A DNA stretch of 64,000 bases. Origin: Nannochloropsis oceanica (Eukaryota > Sar > Eustigmatophyceae > Eustigmatales > Monodopsidaceae). Of this stretch, positions 10,696 to 23,746 are shown piece by piece. Where the stretch lies: assembly GCA_004519485.1 (NCBI GenBank), contig CP038124.1, forward strand, positions 1-64,000. Direction: 5' to 3'. How positions within the stretch are numbered: the first letter of the stretch is position 1; each line of letters begins with the position of its first letter. The notes beneath the pieces were generated by a model, which did not search any database, was not told where the DNA came from, and was given only the letters and a program-made list of their open reading frames with translations. Both the position numbers and the translations under genes were made by a program.

Positions 10696-12570
10696 TCACA
10701 GAAGGAGTGTCATCCCTTTCCCTACACTGTCGTTCACAATCGCTGCCGCCGACCGACCCAAAGCCTTCTTCCCCTCCCTCGTGAAGCGATTCCCCTCCAA
10801 ACGCACTTCCTCGATCGTCTGCTCCGTCTTCTCGAATATGGATGTCAACAGCTCCACCGCTGTGTCGTCCAACGTATTGTTGGACATGTCCAGGCGCCGA
10901 AGGGGGAAGGGGGTTCCGCCCTCCATTACCTCCTCCACGGCGCGGTGCAGCGGCCGGAGGTCTTTGGCCTCGAGCCACGCCCACGACACGTCCAGGCTCT
11001 CCAAGCTTGAGGGAGGGGAGGAGAGGAGGGAGGGAGAGAGAGAGGAAGGGGGATGAAGGGCGGTCTCCAGAACAAGTTCATGGGCCGCTCGGCTTGCTCC
11101 GACGCGACGTCAAACCCGCCGCTCGCAACACCCTCCCCCCTCCGACCCCCCCCTTCCTCCCTCCCTTCCGCTATACACTCATCCCTACCGCGGCAGATGC
11201 CTGCCTTTGATTGCTTGCGCAAGGCAAGGAAGGACTTGATAGCGACCCGACAGCCGCAGCGTGTGCAAGGAAGTCAAGTTGTGGAACAAAGTGGTAGGGT
11301 AGACAGTCGCCTGCCGCGAGGCGTGTGTGCCGGCGTCCAACACGAGCAGACGAGCCTTTCCTCCTCCTCCTTTTGCTTTCTTGAGTTTTTGAGAGGAAGA
11401 GGGAGGGAAGGAAGGAAGGAGGGCGAGGGGGAGGGCCTCGTCCAGAATTTTGGCGAGGAGGGAGACACGAAGGCCACAGACGTGGAGGTGGGTCAGGAGG
11501 GGGAGGCGGGTGAAGGCCGGAACGAGGGAGTGGAGGAAGGCGATGTGCTTGCGCGAATCGGTATGCCCTGAAAATGAGGGTGGGAGGAAGGAAAGCAGGG
11601 AGGGAGGGAGGGGGGATCACTGTAAGACGCGTGTCCTTTTCAACTCCTCGTCCGTTATGATCCCGTCCGTCGCTCCCACTTCTTCCCTCCCTCCCTTCTT
11701 CCTCCCTCCATTCCTCCCTCCTTCGCCCATCCCTACCTTGGAAAGTGCCTGGTAGCTCAAACCATGTGACTTCTTGCAGCTTTCCCTTGGCCATGCGCTG
11801 TGAGGGAAAAAGAGAGGGAGGGAGGGAGGGAGGGAGGGGGAGACGATGGAGTCAGGGGCGAGTGGATTGGGCTGTGGACATAAGCTAGGAACGGACGGAC
11901 GGACGGAGGGACGAAAAGAGGAGAGAGTGTGCCACAAGGATACAAGTTCCAAGAGAAACGTGCCTGTAGCAATAGTGGGGACCAGCTGCGAGGACGGAGG
12001 CGCCACTGTTGGGTGTGTTCGTATGACGAGGGGAAAGAGGGAGGACAATCAGCAAGGAGCCCTGAGTTCCAGTTCACGCGCACAGACCTCCTCTGTCTTC
12101 TTGACACCTCTCCTCCCTGGGCCATCCATCCTCCCTCCCTCCCCTCCTTTTCCTTCCCTTCCTCCGTCCCTCCGCCTTCTTACAGGTTGACGTCCAAAGG
12201 GTCGAAAGGGCTTGGCGGTCACCGCCAAGGACAAACACAACTCCTTCGTCGTCAAATACGGACTCAAACGCTGACTCGCCAGACACACCCACCACGCGCG
12301 CCACTCTCCTTCCGCTATCGTCTTGTCTTGTGTCTGCCAGTGCTGGAAGCGAAACGACTCGAACGCTTTGTTGGTGGCGGCGAGGGCAGCCAGGTCTGAG
12401 GGAAGGAGGAGGGAGGAGAGGAGGTGCGCTTCCAGGCAAACGTCCCAAGCGTCCGCAAAATGGGTCGGAGTAAGAGATGAACGGTCTCGTGGGGTGCTGT
12501 CGTTGCTGTCGTGAAGGGAGAGAGCGTCGAGGGAGGGGGCAGCGGGCAGTGGTGGTGGTCCTGATGCCAT
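10696..12570 (-). CDS. F-box-like / leucine-rich repeat protein
   Basis: Proposed exons in order of transcription: 12184-12570, 11737-11797, 11189-11567, 10696-11005. Total 378 aa, with phases 0/1/2 that fit. The N-terminal exon has an F-box-like helix pair (LLSSLLLPSDLAALAATNKA, about residues 50-70). F-box proteins usually bind SKP1 in a ubiquitin ligase and choose substrates with C-terminal repeats. The last two exons show leucine-rich/RNI-like pieces (LPLLTHLHVCGLRVSLLAKI, LTSLHTLRLSG, LESLDVSW, LRRLDMSNNTLDD). The start is the ATG at 12570, because it precedes the first conserved-looking region. The junction between exon 1 and exon 2 spans 386 bp, and an extra exon around 11900-12060 cannot be excluded. 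Introns contain the (CCCT)n tracts seen as GGGA on the + strand. The family call rests on pattern only. Confidence 0.55.
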
Positions 12571-13353
12571 GCAGGCAGGCTGTGATGATCGTCTGGCTGT
12601 ATTGTGGGGGAAGAAGAAGTCCAGCGGACATACAAAAGACCTCTGCTGAGTTGTAATCAAGTCGGTATGGTTAATCAAAATATTGAAGGGGTGCGTCATG
12701 GCCATGGTTGCATATGACAACGCTCTGTTGGTCGCACTAAGCGTGTGAGATCAGTTAACCGACCTGTCCGTCAGCTGTCTCCGTCCAACGTTGTTCTCCA
12801 CGAAACACTAGATACACTACGATCTAAACCCCCGATTTGTGGCGAATAAGGGCTTAAACCCCATTAAAAACTATAAAAGAACTTTAAGTTTTTTTTGGGA
12901 GAGTCGAATGTACACAGTCACACCCTATTTTATGGTAAAAAGAAGAAGAAAAAGACAATGAAAAAGGTGAAACAGAAGAAGAAGTGAAGGCGAAAAGTTC
13001 CTCGTGATAGTTAAAAATCACGGTACCGTGCACATTCATTTACATAAGTTAATTACATATGCATATAGAATTTCAGTGTGGATGGATGCGTGACGACTGA
13101 GGTTATTCTTCAAGTCGTCTCCCATGCAAGCCTCAACCCGTCCATCTGATCACATGAGCCCGCAACACATATCCAAAATTCTAATTCCTTTCGAAGACAT
13201 GTCTGCCAGGTAGAGTTGAAACAATTCATACAAACATTGAGGAATAGAGGTGCGAGACCCAGAGGTGGGGCCTCGGGAAGAATGTACACGACTTCATTCT
13301 TTGAATTAGTAAATTTACAACATGTTGTTTAAGTATGAAACAGTTAGAAGGAC
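12571..13353. other. Intergenic, no gene seen
   Basis: AT-richer than the flanks. It holds the 5' side of the F-box-like gene (from 12570) and the 3' side of the next minus-strand gene. I see short A/G-rich runs near 12940-12990 and no credible coding exon or RNA gene. Confidence 0.6.
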
Positions 13354-16061
13354 TCAGCCGCTGCCTTCATCAAAAAGCATCTTCAAAACCTCATCGTCCA
13401 ATACAGGGACCGCACTAGCCCTCGTATTTTCATCCGCTTTCTCTCCCACTCTTTCGTCTTCCCAGTGCCAAATCGCAGAATTTGAGGCAACACGCTCTGT
13501 ACTTTCTCCCTCTCCATCCATTCTGGCATCATCACCACCTCCCCGACCTTTTCCTCTTCCTTTTTGGTCTCCGGTCCTTCTTGCTCCTCTTCGCCCACCT
13601 CTTCCCCTTCCTCTTTCCCTTCTCTTTTCTCGTTCGTAGCCTCTTTCTTTCCCTTGTCTTTCGCCTCCTTCTGGCTGCAGCCCTTGCAGAGTCAACGGAG
13701 ACGAGAGGCGGCCAGATTGGGCATGCGCACCACTGGAGGAGAAGCTGGAAGAGAAGGAGGATGACGACGACGAGGACGAGCCAGACTTATGAGATAAGTC
13801 ACGTCGGGAAGAGGGCAGCGAGGCACGCGGGAAGATGCTTAAGAGAAGATTTTGGGCCCCTTCCTCCTCATCCTCGTGGTCTTCATCCTTCCCGTCTTCT
13901 CCCTCCGCCTTCATCTTAATCCCTACTCCCTCCCTCCCTTCTTGCTTTCCCCTGTTCCTTCCCTTTCTCTTGTTATGCAAATCCTCGTGTGTGCATGCAA
14001 CTTTTTCCTCCTCCATGCCCGTTCTGTCTCCCTTGCTATCTACTTCGTTCTTGCTGCTGCTGCGGCTGGTAGGTGGCCGCGAGAGCGAGAGAGGCAAGGG
14101 AAGGGTAGCAAACCCTGGCACGACTGTGCCTTCTGCCGGCACCCACCGCTGCTGCTGCTGCTGCTGCCGCTGCTGGTGGTGGTGGTGTTGATGGTTATCG
14201 TCTTTGCAGTCCTCTTTGAGCACATTCTCACCGCTATTCTGTCTCGGGTTGTGCAAACACGAGTCGGTGTCTGTATGCCCTCGGGGTGCTGTTATCCCTC
14301 CACCAACTGAGGCTGTCGTTGTCGATGCTGCTACTGCTGCTGCTGCTTGGACAACGGCTGCACTACCGTTATTATCGACGAAGTCAAGTATGGCCCCAAT
14401 ACCGGTAGAGACCTGCATATCCACTTCCAAACATGCTGCTGCTGCTCCTCCTGCTGTTTTTGTTGTTTCTCGTACTCCTTGTGCTGCTGCTGCTGCTGCT
14501 GCTGCTGTATCGTTTCCTCTTTTTCCTCCTTCTCCTCTTCCTTCTCCATCTCCTCCTTCTCCTTCGCTTCGGGTCATCTTCGCTCGCTTTTCTCGCGCTG
14601 GTGGCACGAAGAGAGAGCATGGTCCACTGTAACAACAGTCGGTCGTGGCGGAGGACGAAGAAATAGATGAGATGGTGGGCGATAACGAGGACAAGTGCGC
14701 GGGAAACGGCAAAGGGGGTGGAAGGGAGGTGGAGAGAGAGAAAGGGGAAGAGGGCGGGAGGGAGGAGGGGGAGGGCAGCGGCCATCGTGACAGATTATTG
14801 TCCCTCCGGAAATTGCGGGCGCATTTCATGTATCTTTTTCCCGGCTGGTCGGTAATATGGCGAGAGGGAGGACAAATATCGATGTATTGGAGGGCCGCAT
14901 ATACATACCGTGCCCCCCCCATCGCCCCTCTCGCTTTGCCCTCTTCAGACAGACCTCCCCCCTTCCCCGCCGATGAAGGTACAGGCACCGGCAAGAGCAC
15001 CTGATGGTTGGTGATGAGGAAGAGCTTCGCCTCTCCATCCCTCGGACAACCCTTCAAGAGAAAGGACTGCTTCGAGGGGGTCATTTCTGTCATGCCGAGG
15101 ATTAACATCGATTCGGCGTATGTCACACGGTCCTCCCGGCACACCAAAGCAGGGTGAACGAGCAGCTGAATGGCGTGCCTTCCAAGGATCTGGGCCTCCA
15201 AGTCGGACTGAGGGTCGATGAGCCATTTTTGGCAGATATCGTTGGCCGTCTGGACGATATAGTCGCTCTCCGGGTCGGTTATTGAAAATATACATGCCCG
15301 GCTCTCGTCGTTGGCTGAAATGAAGAACGGCGTGCCCCGGAGAGCCTGGAGGATGGATAGAGAGGGGGGAGGGGGATGGGAGGAGGGAGGGGGGAAATGA
15401 GAAATTTAAATTAGCGTGGACTTGATGATTCTTGGAGCCGGGAGAGAAGCGATGAAACATAGATCGCAAGAAAGGGAGGAGGGGAACGATGCAGGACGAT
15501 CATCATCACCAACATGACATCACGTCGACGGACCTGGCTGGCTACGGCGATCCGGTGGAACTTGCCGATGGTCTCGGCTCGGAGGGCAGAGCACGGGGGG
15601 GAGGTGAGGAGGGTGGACGGGCTTTCGAGCTCGATAGGGGTGATGGAGAGAGCTTTGGCTATGGCGGAAGAAAGTGAGTAGGTGACGTCGCGCCCGACAG
15701 CGAGGGACCTGGCATGAACCCAAATAAGGTGTCAAGCAGCGATTCATCACATAGTGTAAGTAACGATTATTTAATGGCTGTGCATGGAGGAAAGACAGGG
15801 AGAGAAGAAACCAAACATAAACAGACGTACCAGGCCTGCCACATGCGTAGGCGAGTCACAACGCGCTCTCGACTTATACGTCCTTCGGCATGGAGACGAT
15901 GAAAGGCCGTCAGAGCGTATGGGACTTGACTCAAGGGGTCATTCCGCGAAAATACTAGATCCGCAAAGGGAGTCTCGACCTCGTTGGCTTCCCCCTCCTC
16001 CCTCCCTTTCTCCCCTTCCTCCGGTGCGACAGCTTGACTTTCACTTTCGCCACTGGCGAGG
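13354..16061 (-). CDS. Unrecognised multi-exon protein
   Basis: Likely exons: 15831-16061 (5' end not found), 15534-15708, 14909-15345, 13354-14626; phases fit. The well-behaved part is 14909-15708, with globular-looking sequence such as WSLAVGRDVTYSLSSAIAKA, ALRGTPFFISANDES and TYAESMLILGMTEMTPSKQS. The last exon is low complexity (Ala, His/Gln, Ser and Glu/Lys-Arg runs) and ends LDDEVLKMLFDEGSG. The intron 14627-14908 (donor GTATGT, acceptor TTACAG) is 282 nt, a multiple of three with no stop, so intron retention would keep the frame. I do not recognise a family. The N-terminus may lie upstream of 16061, where a pyrimidine-rich stretch ends in an AG. Confidence 0.5.
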
Positions 16062-16239
16062 CTGCGGCGACGGTAACGAGAACGAGTGCTTGCCAGAGGA
16101 TAATCAGGAAGATGAGAACGAGGAAGAGGAAGAGAAGTATTTTTGCTGCAGCGGTAAGAGCGTTCAAAGCAGCGGTCGCTGTGTGGGTGGGTGTGGATTT
16201 GACGATTATTTTCACAATGTACCATCACCTTCAGCACTC

Positions 16240-17700
16240 AATCAACTTACTCTTCCTTTTTCTAGCTTTCTGGCACTCATCAACCAGTCGTGCAGCCGTC
16301 CTTCCCTTCCTTGTTCGTATCCCCTCCCTTTTCCCACTCCCTCTCTCCCTCCCTCCGTCTTCCTCATTCACTCCTCCCCATCAACGACACATCCCATATC
16401 GAATACCACCCATGCCTGGACCGAGAGGACTTGCTTATTACTCAAACAGCGACAGCCTCAAGCAAGTACGAGAAATGGCTTCTTGCGATTACATGGAAGA
16501 AAGGATAACCGTACTTCGACCGGATAGCCCCGCCCATTGTTCTGGCTGACATTGATGGGAGGAAGCTCATTCACCAGACAAACGGCACACACTTACCAGG
16601 GGAAATTACCGTCACATTTCACCTTGTCTCGGCTGTCGAGTGCATGTGCGAGTGTAAATGCGGTAAAAGTTGTAAAGTGAGTACTATACAAGAAGCCCTC
16701 CATCCGCATCCCTTGACTTGGTCAAGCAAAATCACCAAGTCACCATCAGCGCACCCACGTCACCCGGGGCCTTCCAACAGATCAGAAAAAGGACAGGGGC
16801 TTACGGACGAGGAACACCACATTGTGCTTACCTGCAGTGGAGGCAGGGCTTTTGATTCCGTTTGCCCGTCTCTTGATTCATAATCCACTGGCAGTGCAAC
16901 GATTTGTGTACGAGATGCGGGAAGGAAGGGTCAATTAATAAAGTCAAGTAAGGGTATGCAAGGCACGAATGTTGCCTTTTTCGACTGAGAAAGGCAACAG
17001 CAAGACTGCCCGTGGCCGATAGAGGGCCGGCCACCTGGCCAACTACCAACCTGAGGTGGAGGAAGTAAAGGAAAAGAAGAGGATGACAATGCATGTGTGG
17101 CATTCATTACGGTTGACGTGCCCAAGGGATCGAGGAATCAGTTCACTTCTGAACTCACAGTCAACCGCACGTTGCTCCGGTGTCTTAGGCAAAGCGATTC
17201 GCGGATTGCCCGGGATTGCCTGGATACAAAAATGGATTAGCAATGAGACCATTGGAAACCCCCACCTCCTCCTTGGATGACTTATGTTTCGCAATTGAGT
17301 CCGGTAGGTATCAAATACTATTGGTACACCAACGTCACCAATCGCAGGAACCTCCACTGGTGGAATTGAAACTGCCGGTGGGGCTGCTTTTTGCCCGACT
17401 GATGGCCTCATCATCATCATAATCTTTATCGGTGCCGTCCAAGGGGCCTGCATGCGGATAGAGCCGCGTGTGGTTTATGCCCGGTGGAAAAGGTCTGCAG
17501 GGGAGGGGAGAGCTGGATGAGATCATCTGGGGCTGCGCGAGGGCAGCTTCCATTCCACTTTGTGCCCGGGCTTTGCGGGGCCGGATATTCATCGCTGCAA
17601 ACCATGCCTACGGCTGACGGAGGCGAGGCATCTGGAGGAACACCTGCAGCTCCTGGGCAAGGACTGGTAGGGCATGCCCCCGCAACTTAACGATGTGCAA
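16240..17700. other. No supported gene
   Basis: Only short reading frames without recognisable sequence occur on both strands. The region may hold the 5' end of the minus-strand gene ending at 13354, or unrecognised exons. No repeat or RNA gene is evident. Confidence 0.4.
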
Positions 17701-17715
17701 TAATTCTTCGTGTAG

Positions 17716-19794
17716 ATGATACAGAGGACGGAGCACGTCACGCGGAGGCTGGAGCGGGCGCGCATGCAGATTGACGGCCATGCGGTAGGTTCACCCCAAG
17801 AACAAAGCCCTGGGGCAGCTACGGCGCGTACTCGTGCTCCTAAGCGATGGCGATGGGAGCCACCGGTTACTCCTCGACGCCCTCGCCCTGGCCCTCAAGG
17901 TGCGGCGCAGTCCCGAAGCTGTCTTATCTTGTCATGTCTTTTCCATCATCACCTCCTGTGACGAGGTCCTAAACGCGCCGCGGCCCCACTTCACGGAATG
18001 GGACACAGCAACGGGGAAGCTACTCCTGCGCTTTCAGGGTGCAGCCACCGCCTACGCCGCGCACAAGGAGCTACGCCTCATCTGCACCAGCTACCTGCGC
18101 CAGATCTTGCTTCTGGCCCCTTTTCAGCCGTTATCTGCACCGGCCTGCCCAACAAATTCAAGGACGTGGAGGGAGGAGGAGACAAGCGGGATGGCCCTCC
18201 CACTCGCTGTCCGACACGGAAACCGTCGAGGTCTCCGTTTCCGCGGTGGCGTTTGTCTCTCTCCGCACGGAGGTCACGAAGCCATCGTCACTGACAAGGC
18301 CATGATGGGCGTTGGCGGGGCCGAGATCACCAGCCTCCAGAACAAGGGCGTGGGCAAGGGCCTGCTCCCCTCCATTCCCTAGCCCGCCTTCATAGCGACA
18401 AAGGTGGTGGTGGAGATACAGCTGCTGGACTTGGTACGGGCAGAGGAGGCGAAGGGCGTGTTGGTGCCGCTGCACGGCTACTACACCACGAAGCCGCTGC
18501 AGCTTAAGGGCGGGCAGTTAATCAGCCGAAAGTTGTGATGAAGGAAGTGGTGGTGGAGAAGGGCGGCGCGAAGCATGGGTGACAAATGAAAATGCGACGG
18601 TGATGGGTATCGACATGCAGCACCTAGAGGAGCCGACTTACCTCTCCGCGGAGGAGGCGGAGGACCGGCAGAGGGGCGTGAAGGGTGGCGGTCGCCTGTA
18701 GCCCTCAGTTGAGGCTGTGCGGCTGCTGTCGGACGACGTGACGCGGGAGCTGGTGGTATGCGAGGAAATGGACTTTGCTGTGCTGATCTGCTCGCCATAC
18801 CACAAGGCGCGCCAGTGTACGGAGATGAAGCGTTGTGCCATGCGGTCTCACGCCGCTGGTCATCTCCTTGTGAGCCAGTAGTCCATCAGCGGCTGCGGCT
18901 TCTGAAGCGTGGACCTGGTGGAGGGTGGCTGTGCGGTGGAGGTGACGACGACTATGGACAGGGCGCTTGTCTTCAACTGCCCTTGCCAGCTGGCGCGCCT
19001 CAAGTACCAGCGAAAGTACGAGAAGCGGGAGTAGGCGCTGGCGGCGCCGCTGGCTCTGTCGGAGGGGGGTTGGGAGGAGACTATCCGCGATGCGGCGAAC
19101 GGGACAGGCGCGAACCAAGTGTGCCGTGCAGATAAGCGGCGCGCTCGCCTGAATGTACAACGTGGTTCCCCACCTGTGGGAAACGACCAAGAGCGTTCAT
19201 CTTGTTCCGAGCGGCGCCCGGTGCCAGGCCTGGCCTTAGCGTGGAAAGGGGCTGCTCCTGCAGCGGCACGGATACATCTTCTCTTCATTGAGCCGGGCTC
19301 ATGGACAACATAAGCAGGAGTTTAAGCCTGAGGTGATGGAGGAGGTGGCGGACCTGCTGGGGGAGTTGCGGAGGCCCCTGGGTAAGCAGCCGAAGTGGGA
19401 GGACGGGCTGTGCCTGGTCATCTGCCCGGAAGAGATCGTGGCAGACAGCAATGCCGTCATCTCCTCCTACCATCTCCAGATTGAGTCAATCGACAGCAAG
19501 AGATCGGCTCCCAAGACCGAGAAGGGCGGCTAGCGAGGCAGCAGCACCGGGAAGAGGACTGCTGGCTAGTCATGCAGCACGGCGATGGGGGATGGGGAAG
19601 GAGGGGCGTCGGGAGAAGAGGATAAGGAAGAGGAGGAGGAGGAGAGAGAAGTGGATGAGGAGGAGGACGAGGAGAAAGAAGAAGAGGAGGAAAGAGAGGA
19701 AGGAGAAGACGAGAGAGAGGGGAGGGTGGGACTTCGGCAGGTGAAGCGGCGGTCGAATGGGCCGGAGGCGGGTCCGGCGAGCAAGCGCCGCTAA
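17716..19794 (+). pseudogene. Decayed, GC-rich coding-like stretch, unidentified
   Basis: This stretch has coding-like composition (high GC, third-position bias) on the + strand, but the protein-like pieces change frame and are interrupted several times. Pieces include LLLDALALALKVRRSPE, EWDTATGKLLLRFQG and KWEDGLCLVICPEEIVADSN. The last part ends with a Glu/Asp-rich tail (about 19600-19735) and a bipartite nuclear-localisation-like KRRSNGPEAGPASKRR before TAA at about 19794. It lacks the (CCCT)n introns of its neighbours. I cannot name the family, and whether it was host, mobile or viral in origin is undetermined. It looks broken. Confidence 0.4.
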
Positions 19795-20258
19795 CTGATT
19801 CTCTGTAGGAAATCGCAAAGCAAATAAAGAGCACCCTTTATTGAATTAGAAATTGATGTTTGGTGCCTTTGATGTGGAGGATAAACGGTGCCTGAACTTT
19901 AAGGGGACGGATCTGTAAGCCATGTGAAGAGCTGGCCTGAGTCTTCAAGTTCCCGGATCGATGTAAAAACAATGTTTTTCGCTTCCTCTCACTTTGCCGG
20001 GCACGGTGGAGGCTGTCTCGCATAGTGATTCGACCTTATTCTTGTGTTGTTAAGCATTAAGGCATTCCCTATCCCCCCTCTACCTCAACCATCAGTGCAG
20101 AAATCCGTCGTTCGTCTACTCCCTTCAGAAGGGCCTTCACCAGGTGATGATCATCACGCATCACTTGGGACGGAGGTGACAAACAACGCTCGACATCAAT
20201 CACTCTATGCTATTGGCCTGGCTCACACTCACATAAAGTTCACGCACATCTTCATGGG

Positions 20259-20316
20259 AAGGCTTCTTCTCATTATCCTCCATACCCAAGGCTTCTTCTC
20301 ATTATCCTCCATACCC
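20259..20316. repeat. 29-bp tandem duplication
   Basis: Two perfect adjacent copies of a 29-bp unit beginning AAGGCTTCTTCTCATTATCC, at 20259-20287 and 20288-20316, upstream of the ankyrin gene. Confidence 0.9.
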
Positions 20317-20475
20317 TGCCCGTAGAAACCTCGATTGGCTGTGGATTGTTACAATACATGGCTCCTTTGTATATTATTGCCCTATCCGTTGTTCTGCTCA
20401 AGCGAGATTCATCTCTCTTAACACCACACCCTCCGCCCTACACGACGCGCGCACACACACAGGGATAGAGCTTGG

Positions 20476-23400
20476 ATGAAGCTTCCCTCAGAGAAATGGC
20501 CCTTGCCACCGCCAATGGGGCTGCAGCAACATCAGCACCAGCAGCAGCAGCACCAACATCATGAGCATCAGCAACTGCAGCAGCAGCAGCATCGAATGGC
20601 GCCTCCAACTTCGATCTGCTCTTTGGACTCTTTTCCATCTGTCGCCACCGTTGTTGCTGCTCCTCTCACGACTGCTCCATGCGCTCAGCACTGCGATGAC
20701 GACTGCGCCGACGCCATGCTGTACAAGAACCACATCCAGGACGACCAGGACGATGCAGTCAGCACACACTCTACTTGCTCCTCCTCTTCCTCCTCCTGCT
20801 CCTCCCTCCCCCCCAATCCCATGTGCCTCGACCCCATCCCCGACAGTCACCCGCTACCCCGCCTCCCTCCTCTTTTCTGTGCTTCCACATCCCTTCCCCC
20901 CATCCTGCCGCCTCCTCTTCCTCAGCTTTCTTTGGCCGAGGCGGCCTTCTTGTATGAGTGTTGTAGCCAGGGCCTGACGAGCTACTTACAGCGAGTACTA
21001 GCAGCAGCAGTAGAAAGGTGCCTGGCCATGCTCCCACCTGTAGAGAAAAACGAAGGGAAGGAAGATGGGGAGGAGAGGGAGGGAGGGAGGAAGGGAGGGC
21101 AGACGTCTGCTATATCGGTAACTTCCACCACCCGGGACAATTATGCGGGAGCAGCACTAACACCAGCAGCAGCAGCAACAACAGTACCAGCAGCAGCAAT
21201 ACGAGACCCTCGTCATTCCGCCCTCGTACACTCTGTGGCCTTCGCCCTACTCACATGCCCCGTCCCTCAGCAATACTCCCGCTCCCCCTTCATGGCAGCC
21301 TGCGCCAATGGTCAGTTGGACACCATTACCTGGGCTCTCTCTCTCCTCCTTCCTTCCCTCCCTCCCTCCCTCCCTCAACCCCTCCCTCCCTCCACTCCCT
21401 GTGCCTCTCCCTCCCTCCCTTCCTCCTCCTCGTCCCCCTCCTCATCCTCTCTCCTTCTTGATCAGCAAGACGACACGGGCGCCACGGCGCTGTCCCTCGC
21501 CGCAGCCGAAGGCTGGGAGGAGATAGTGCTGCTCCTACTGCATGTGCAGGGGAGAGGGGGGAGCAGGGCGGGGTGGAGGAAGGGAGATAATGAGGGCTAC
21601 TCTCCCTTTCTGTGGGCGGTGGGGAAGAATCATCTTGGCGTGGCGAGAGCGCTGTTGGAAAGATGGCAGGACGAGGAAGGGAACAGGGAGGAGGACGGGA
21701 AGGAGGAGGTGGCGATGGTTCTTCCTCTTTCGCGCATTTCCCCTGCCCAGCCCCCGCCCCCGCCCCCTCCCCCCTCCCTCCCGCCTTCCCTCCCTCCCTC
21801 GCACCTCCTCAACACTCCTGGGAGGGTATGGGCCGAGACGCCGCTCTATCTGGCCGTGCTGCGGGGACACTACCAGATGGCGGCCTGGCTGGTGGAAAAT
21901 GGCGCGAATCCCTTTTTGCGGGTAGAGGAAGGGAAAGAGGGAGGGTGGGGGGGGCGAGTGGCCGGCAGTGCGTGGGAGCTGGCGGTGGAGAAGGGAGAAG
22001 AGGAGGGAGATCGTTGGTTGAGGCTCTTTGGGGAAGGGAGGGAGCGAAAGAAGATGAATGGAAGAGAGGATGAGGTGGGAATGCTGCTGGTCGCGTCATC
22101 CCCGCAGGGTGGGGATGGACGAAACGAGGAGAACCAAAAAAACGGAGGCACAAGGGGAGGAGGAGCTCCGGCAGCGGCAGCGGCAGCAGCAGCAGCAGCA
22201 GCAGCACGACAAACATCTCTCTCATCATCATCATCAGCAGCAGCAGCAGCAGTTGCAGAATGTTACTCGACTCGCCCGTCCATCGCCCTCAGCTCCCTCC
22301 CTCCCTCCCTCCCTCCCTCCCTTATTCCCTCCCCGCCTCCCTCTGCGCTGGCCTCTGCCTTCTACCACGCTTGCGGCAAGGGCGAGACAGAGCTCGTGGC
22401 CTCCTTCCTTCGCAGAGCACCGGCTCTCGCAATGGTACGTCCCCTCCCTCCCTCCCTCCCTCCGTCATTCTGATCTCAACTTGGACTAGCCGGTCTTTCT
22501 GACGCGCGCCTTCCCCCTCGTCCAGCAGCCCTTCTCACCTCCACCTCCCTCCCTCCCTTCCTCCCTCCCTTCCTCCCTCCCTCTCCCCAGGCGAGAGACC
22601 ACCACACTTTCGACATGACAGGCCTCATGCTCGCGTGTGAGGGAGGGCACGTCTCCATCGTCAGTCTCCTCCTCGAGGCCAGAGCGCCAGTGGCGGCTGT
22701 CGACGGAAACGGCAGCACCGCGCTGCTCCTGGCTTGTCTAGGGGGTCACTTGGAGGTGGGTGCTCTCCCTCCCTCCCTCCCTCCCTCCCTCCCTCCCTCC
22801 CTCCCTCCCTCCCTCCCTTCCTCCCATTCGTTTTCACTCTTTGGGCTCGAGCGGCTTCCGCCCATCAGCCCCTTCCTCCTTCCTGTCCCCCTCCTTTCCC
22901 TCCAAGAGTCACCGAGCTTCCTCGGGAAAAAAGACCAGCAGGACGCCATAAACACCGATCCACTCACCCCTCCCTGCCTCCCTCCTTAGGTCATACAACT
23001 CCTTGTGGAGGTGGCTGACGCTGACATTGAATGCGCGGACAACGACGGCGACACGCCCTTGATGGTAAAGACGGAGGGAGGGAGGGAGGAGGGAGGGAGG
23101 GAGGGAAGGAAGAAGGGGAGACGCGGCTATGAAGCTGGAATGCAAGTACTGTTCGCGGGAATCCCTCCCTCTCTTGCATCCATCTCTCTCTCTCCCTCTC
23201 AGGTGGCTGCTTCAATTTATGTCTTCCACATCAAGTGAATGCCCTATTCCTCACCCCTCCCTCCCTCCCTCCCTCCCTCCCTCCCTCCTTTCTCCCCCGT
23301 CTTGTGCAGCTGGCAGCTTCGTGGGGTTTCGCAGACTGCGTCTCCTTCCTTCTCAGCAAGGGCGCCTCTCCTCACGCGAAAAGCAAGGGAGGGAAAACTG

Positions 23401-23746
23401 CTCTGCATTGGGCTGCAAGGCACGGGGAGAAGGGGGTCTGCGAGGTAGGGAGGGAGGGAGGGAGGGAGGGAGGGAGGGAACAAACGCAGCCAAGGGAGAG
23501 AAAGAAAGAAAATGGGGTAGTGACACGCACCCAGCCTTCCCTCTCCCTCCCTCCCTCCCTCCCTCCCTCCCTCCCTCCTTCCCTCCCTCCTTCCCTCCCT
23601 GCCTGCGTGTCCAGGTCCTCCTCGCCAATGGCGCCGACCCGTGCTCGGTCGACAAGGGGGGACGGACCGCTCTCTGCACGGCCCGCGTCTTCCGCCACAA
23701 CCAATGCGCTCGCCTCCTGGCCGAAGCGGAGATGCGGCAGGTCTGA
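20476..23746 (+). CDS. Ankyrin-repeat protein
   Basis: Five exons: 20476-22434, 22591-22755, 22990-23064, 23310-23444, 23615-23746; all junctions phase 0; 821 aa. The N-terminus is Gln/His- and Ser-rich. Ankyrin repeats follow from about residue 270 (SPFMAACANGQLDTITWALS; TGATALSLAAAEGWEEIVLL; ETPLYLAVLRGHYQMAAWLV; TGLMLACEGGHVSIVSLLLE; GSTALLLACLGGHLE; LAASWGFADCVSFLLSKGAS; KTALHWAARHG; RTALCTARVFRHNQCARLLA). Ankyrin repeats bind protein partners; no catalytic domain is attached, so the role is unknown. The three downstream introns cut between repeats, with a phase 0 pattern typical of repeat duplication. In exon 1 several repeats are separated by SLPPSLPP-type segments encoded by (CCCT)n tracts, which look like former intron ends now translated. 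Confidence 0.85.

Noticed and set aside
23204-23238. Possible small exon of the ankyrin gene after the AG at 23202-23203
   Set aside because: Direct joining of 23064 to 23310 restores a standard ankyrin repeat; the extra piece does not fit the repeat and soon meets a stop.
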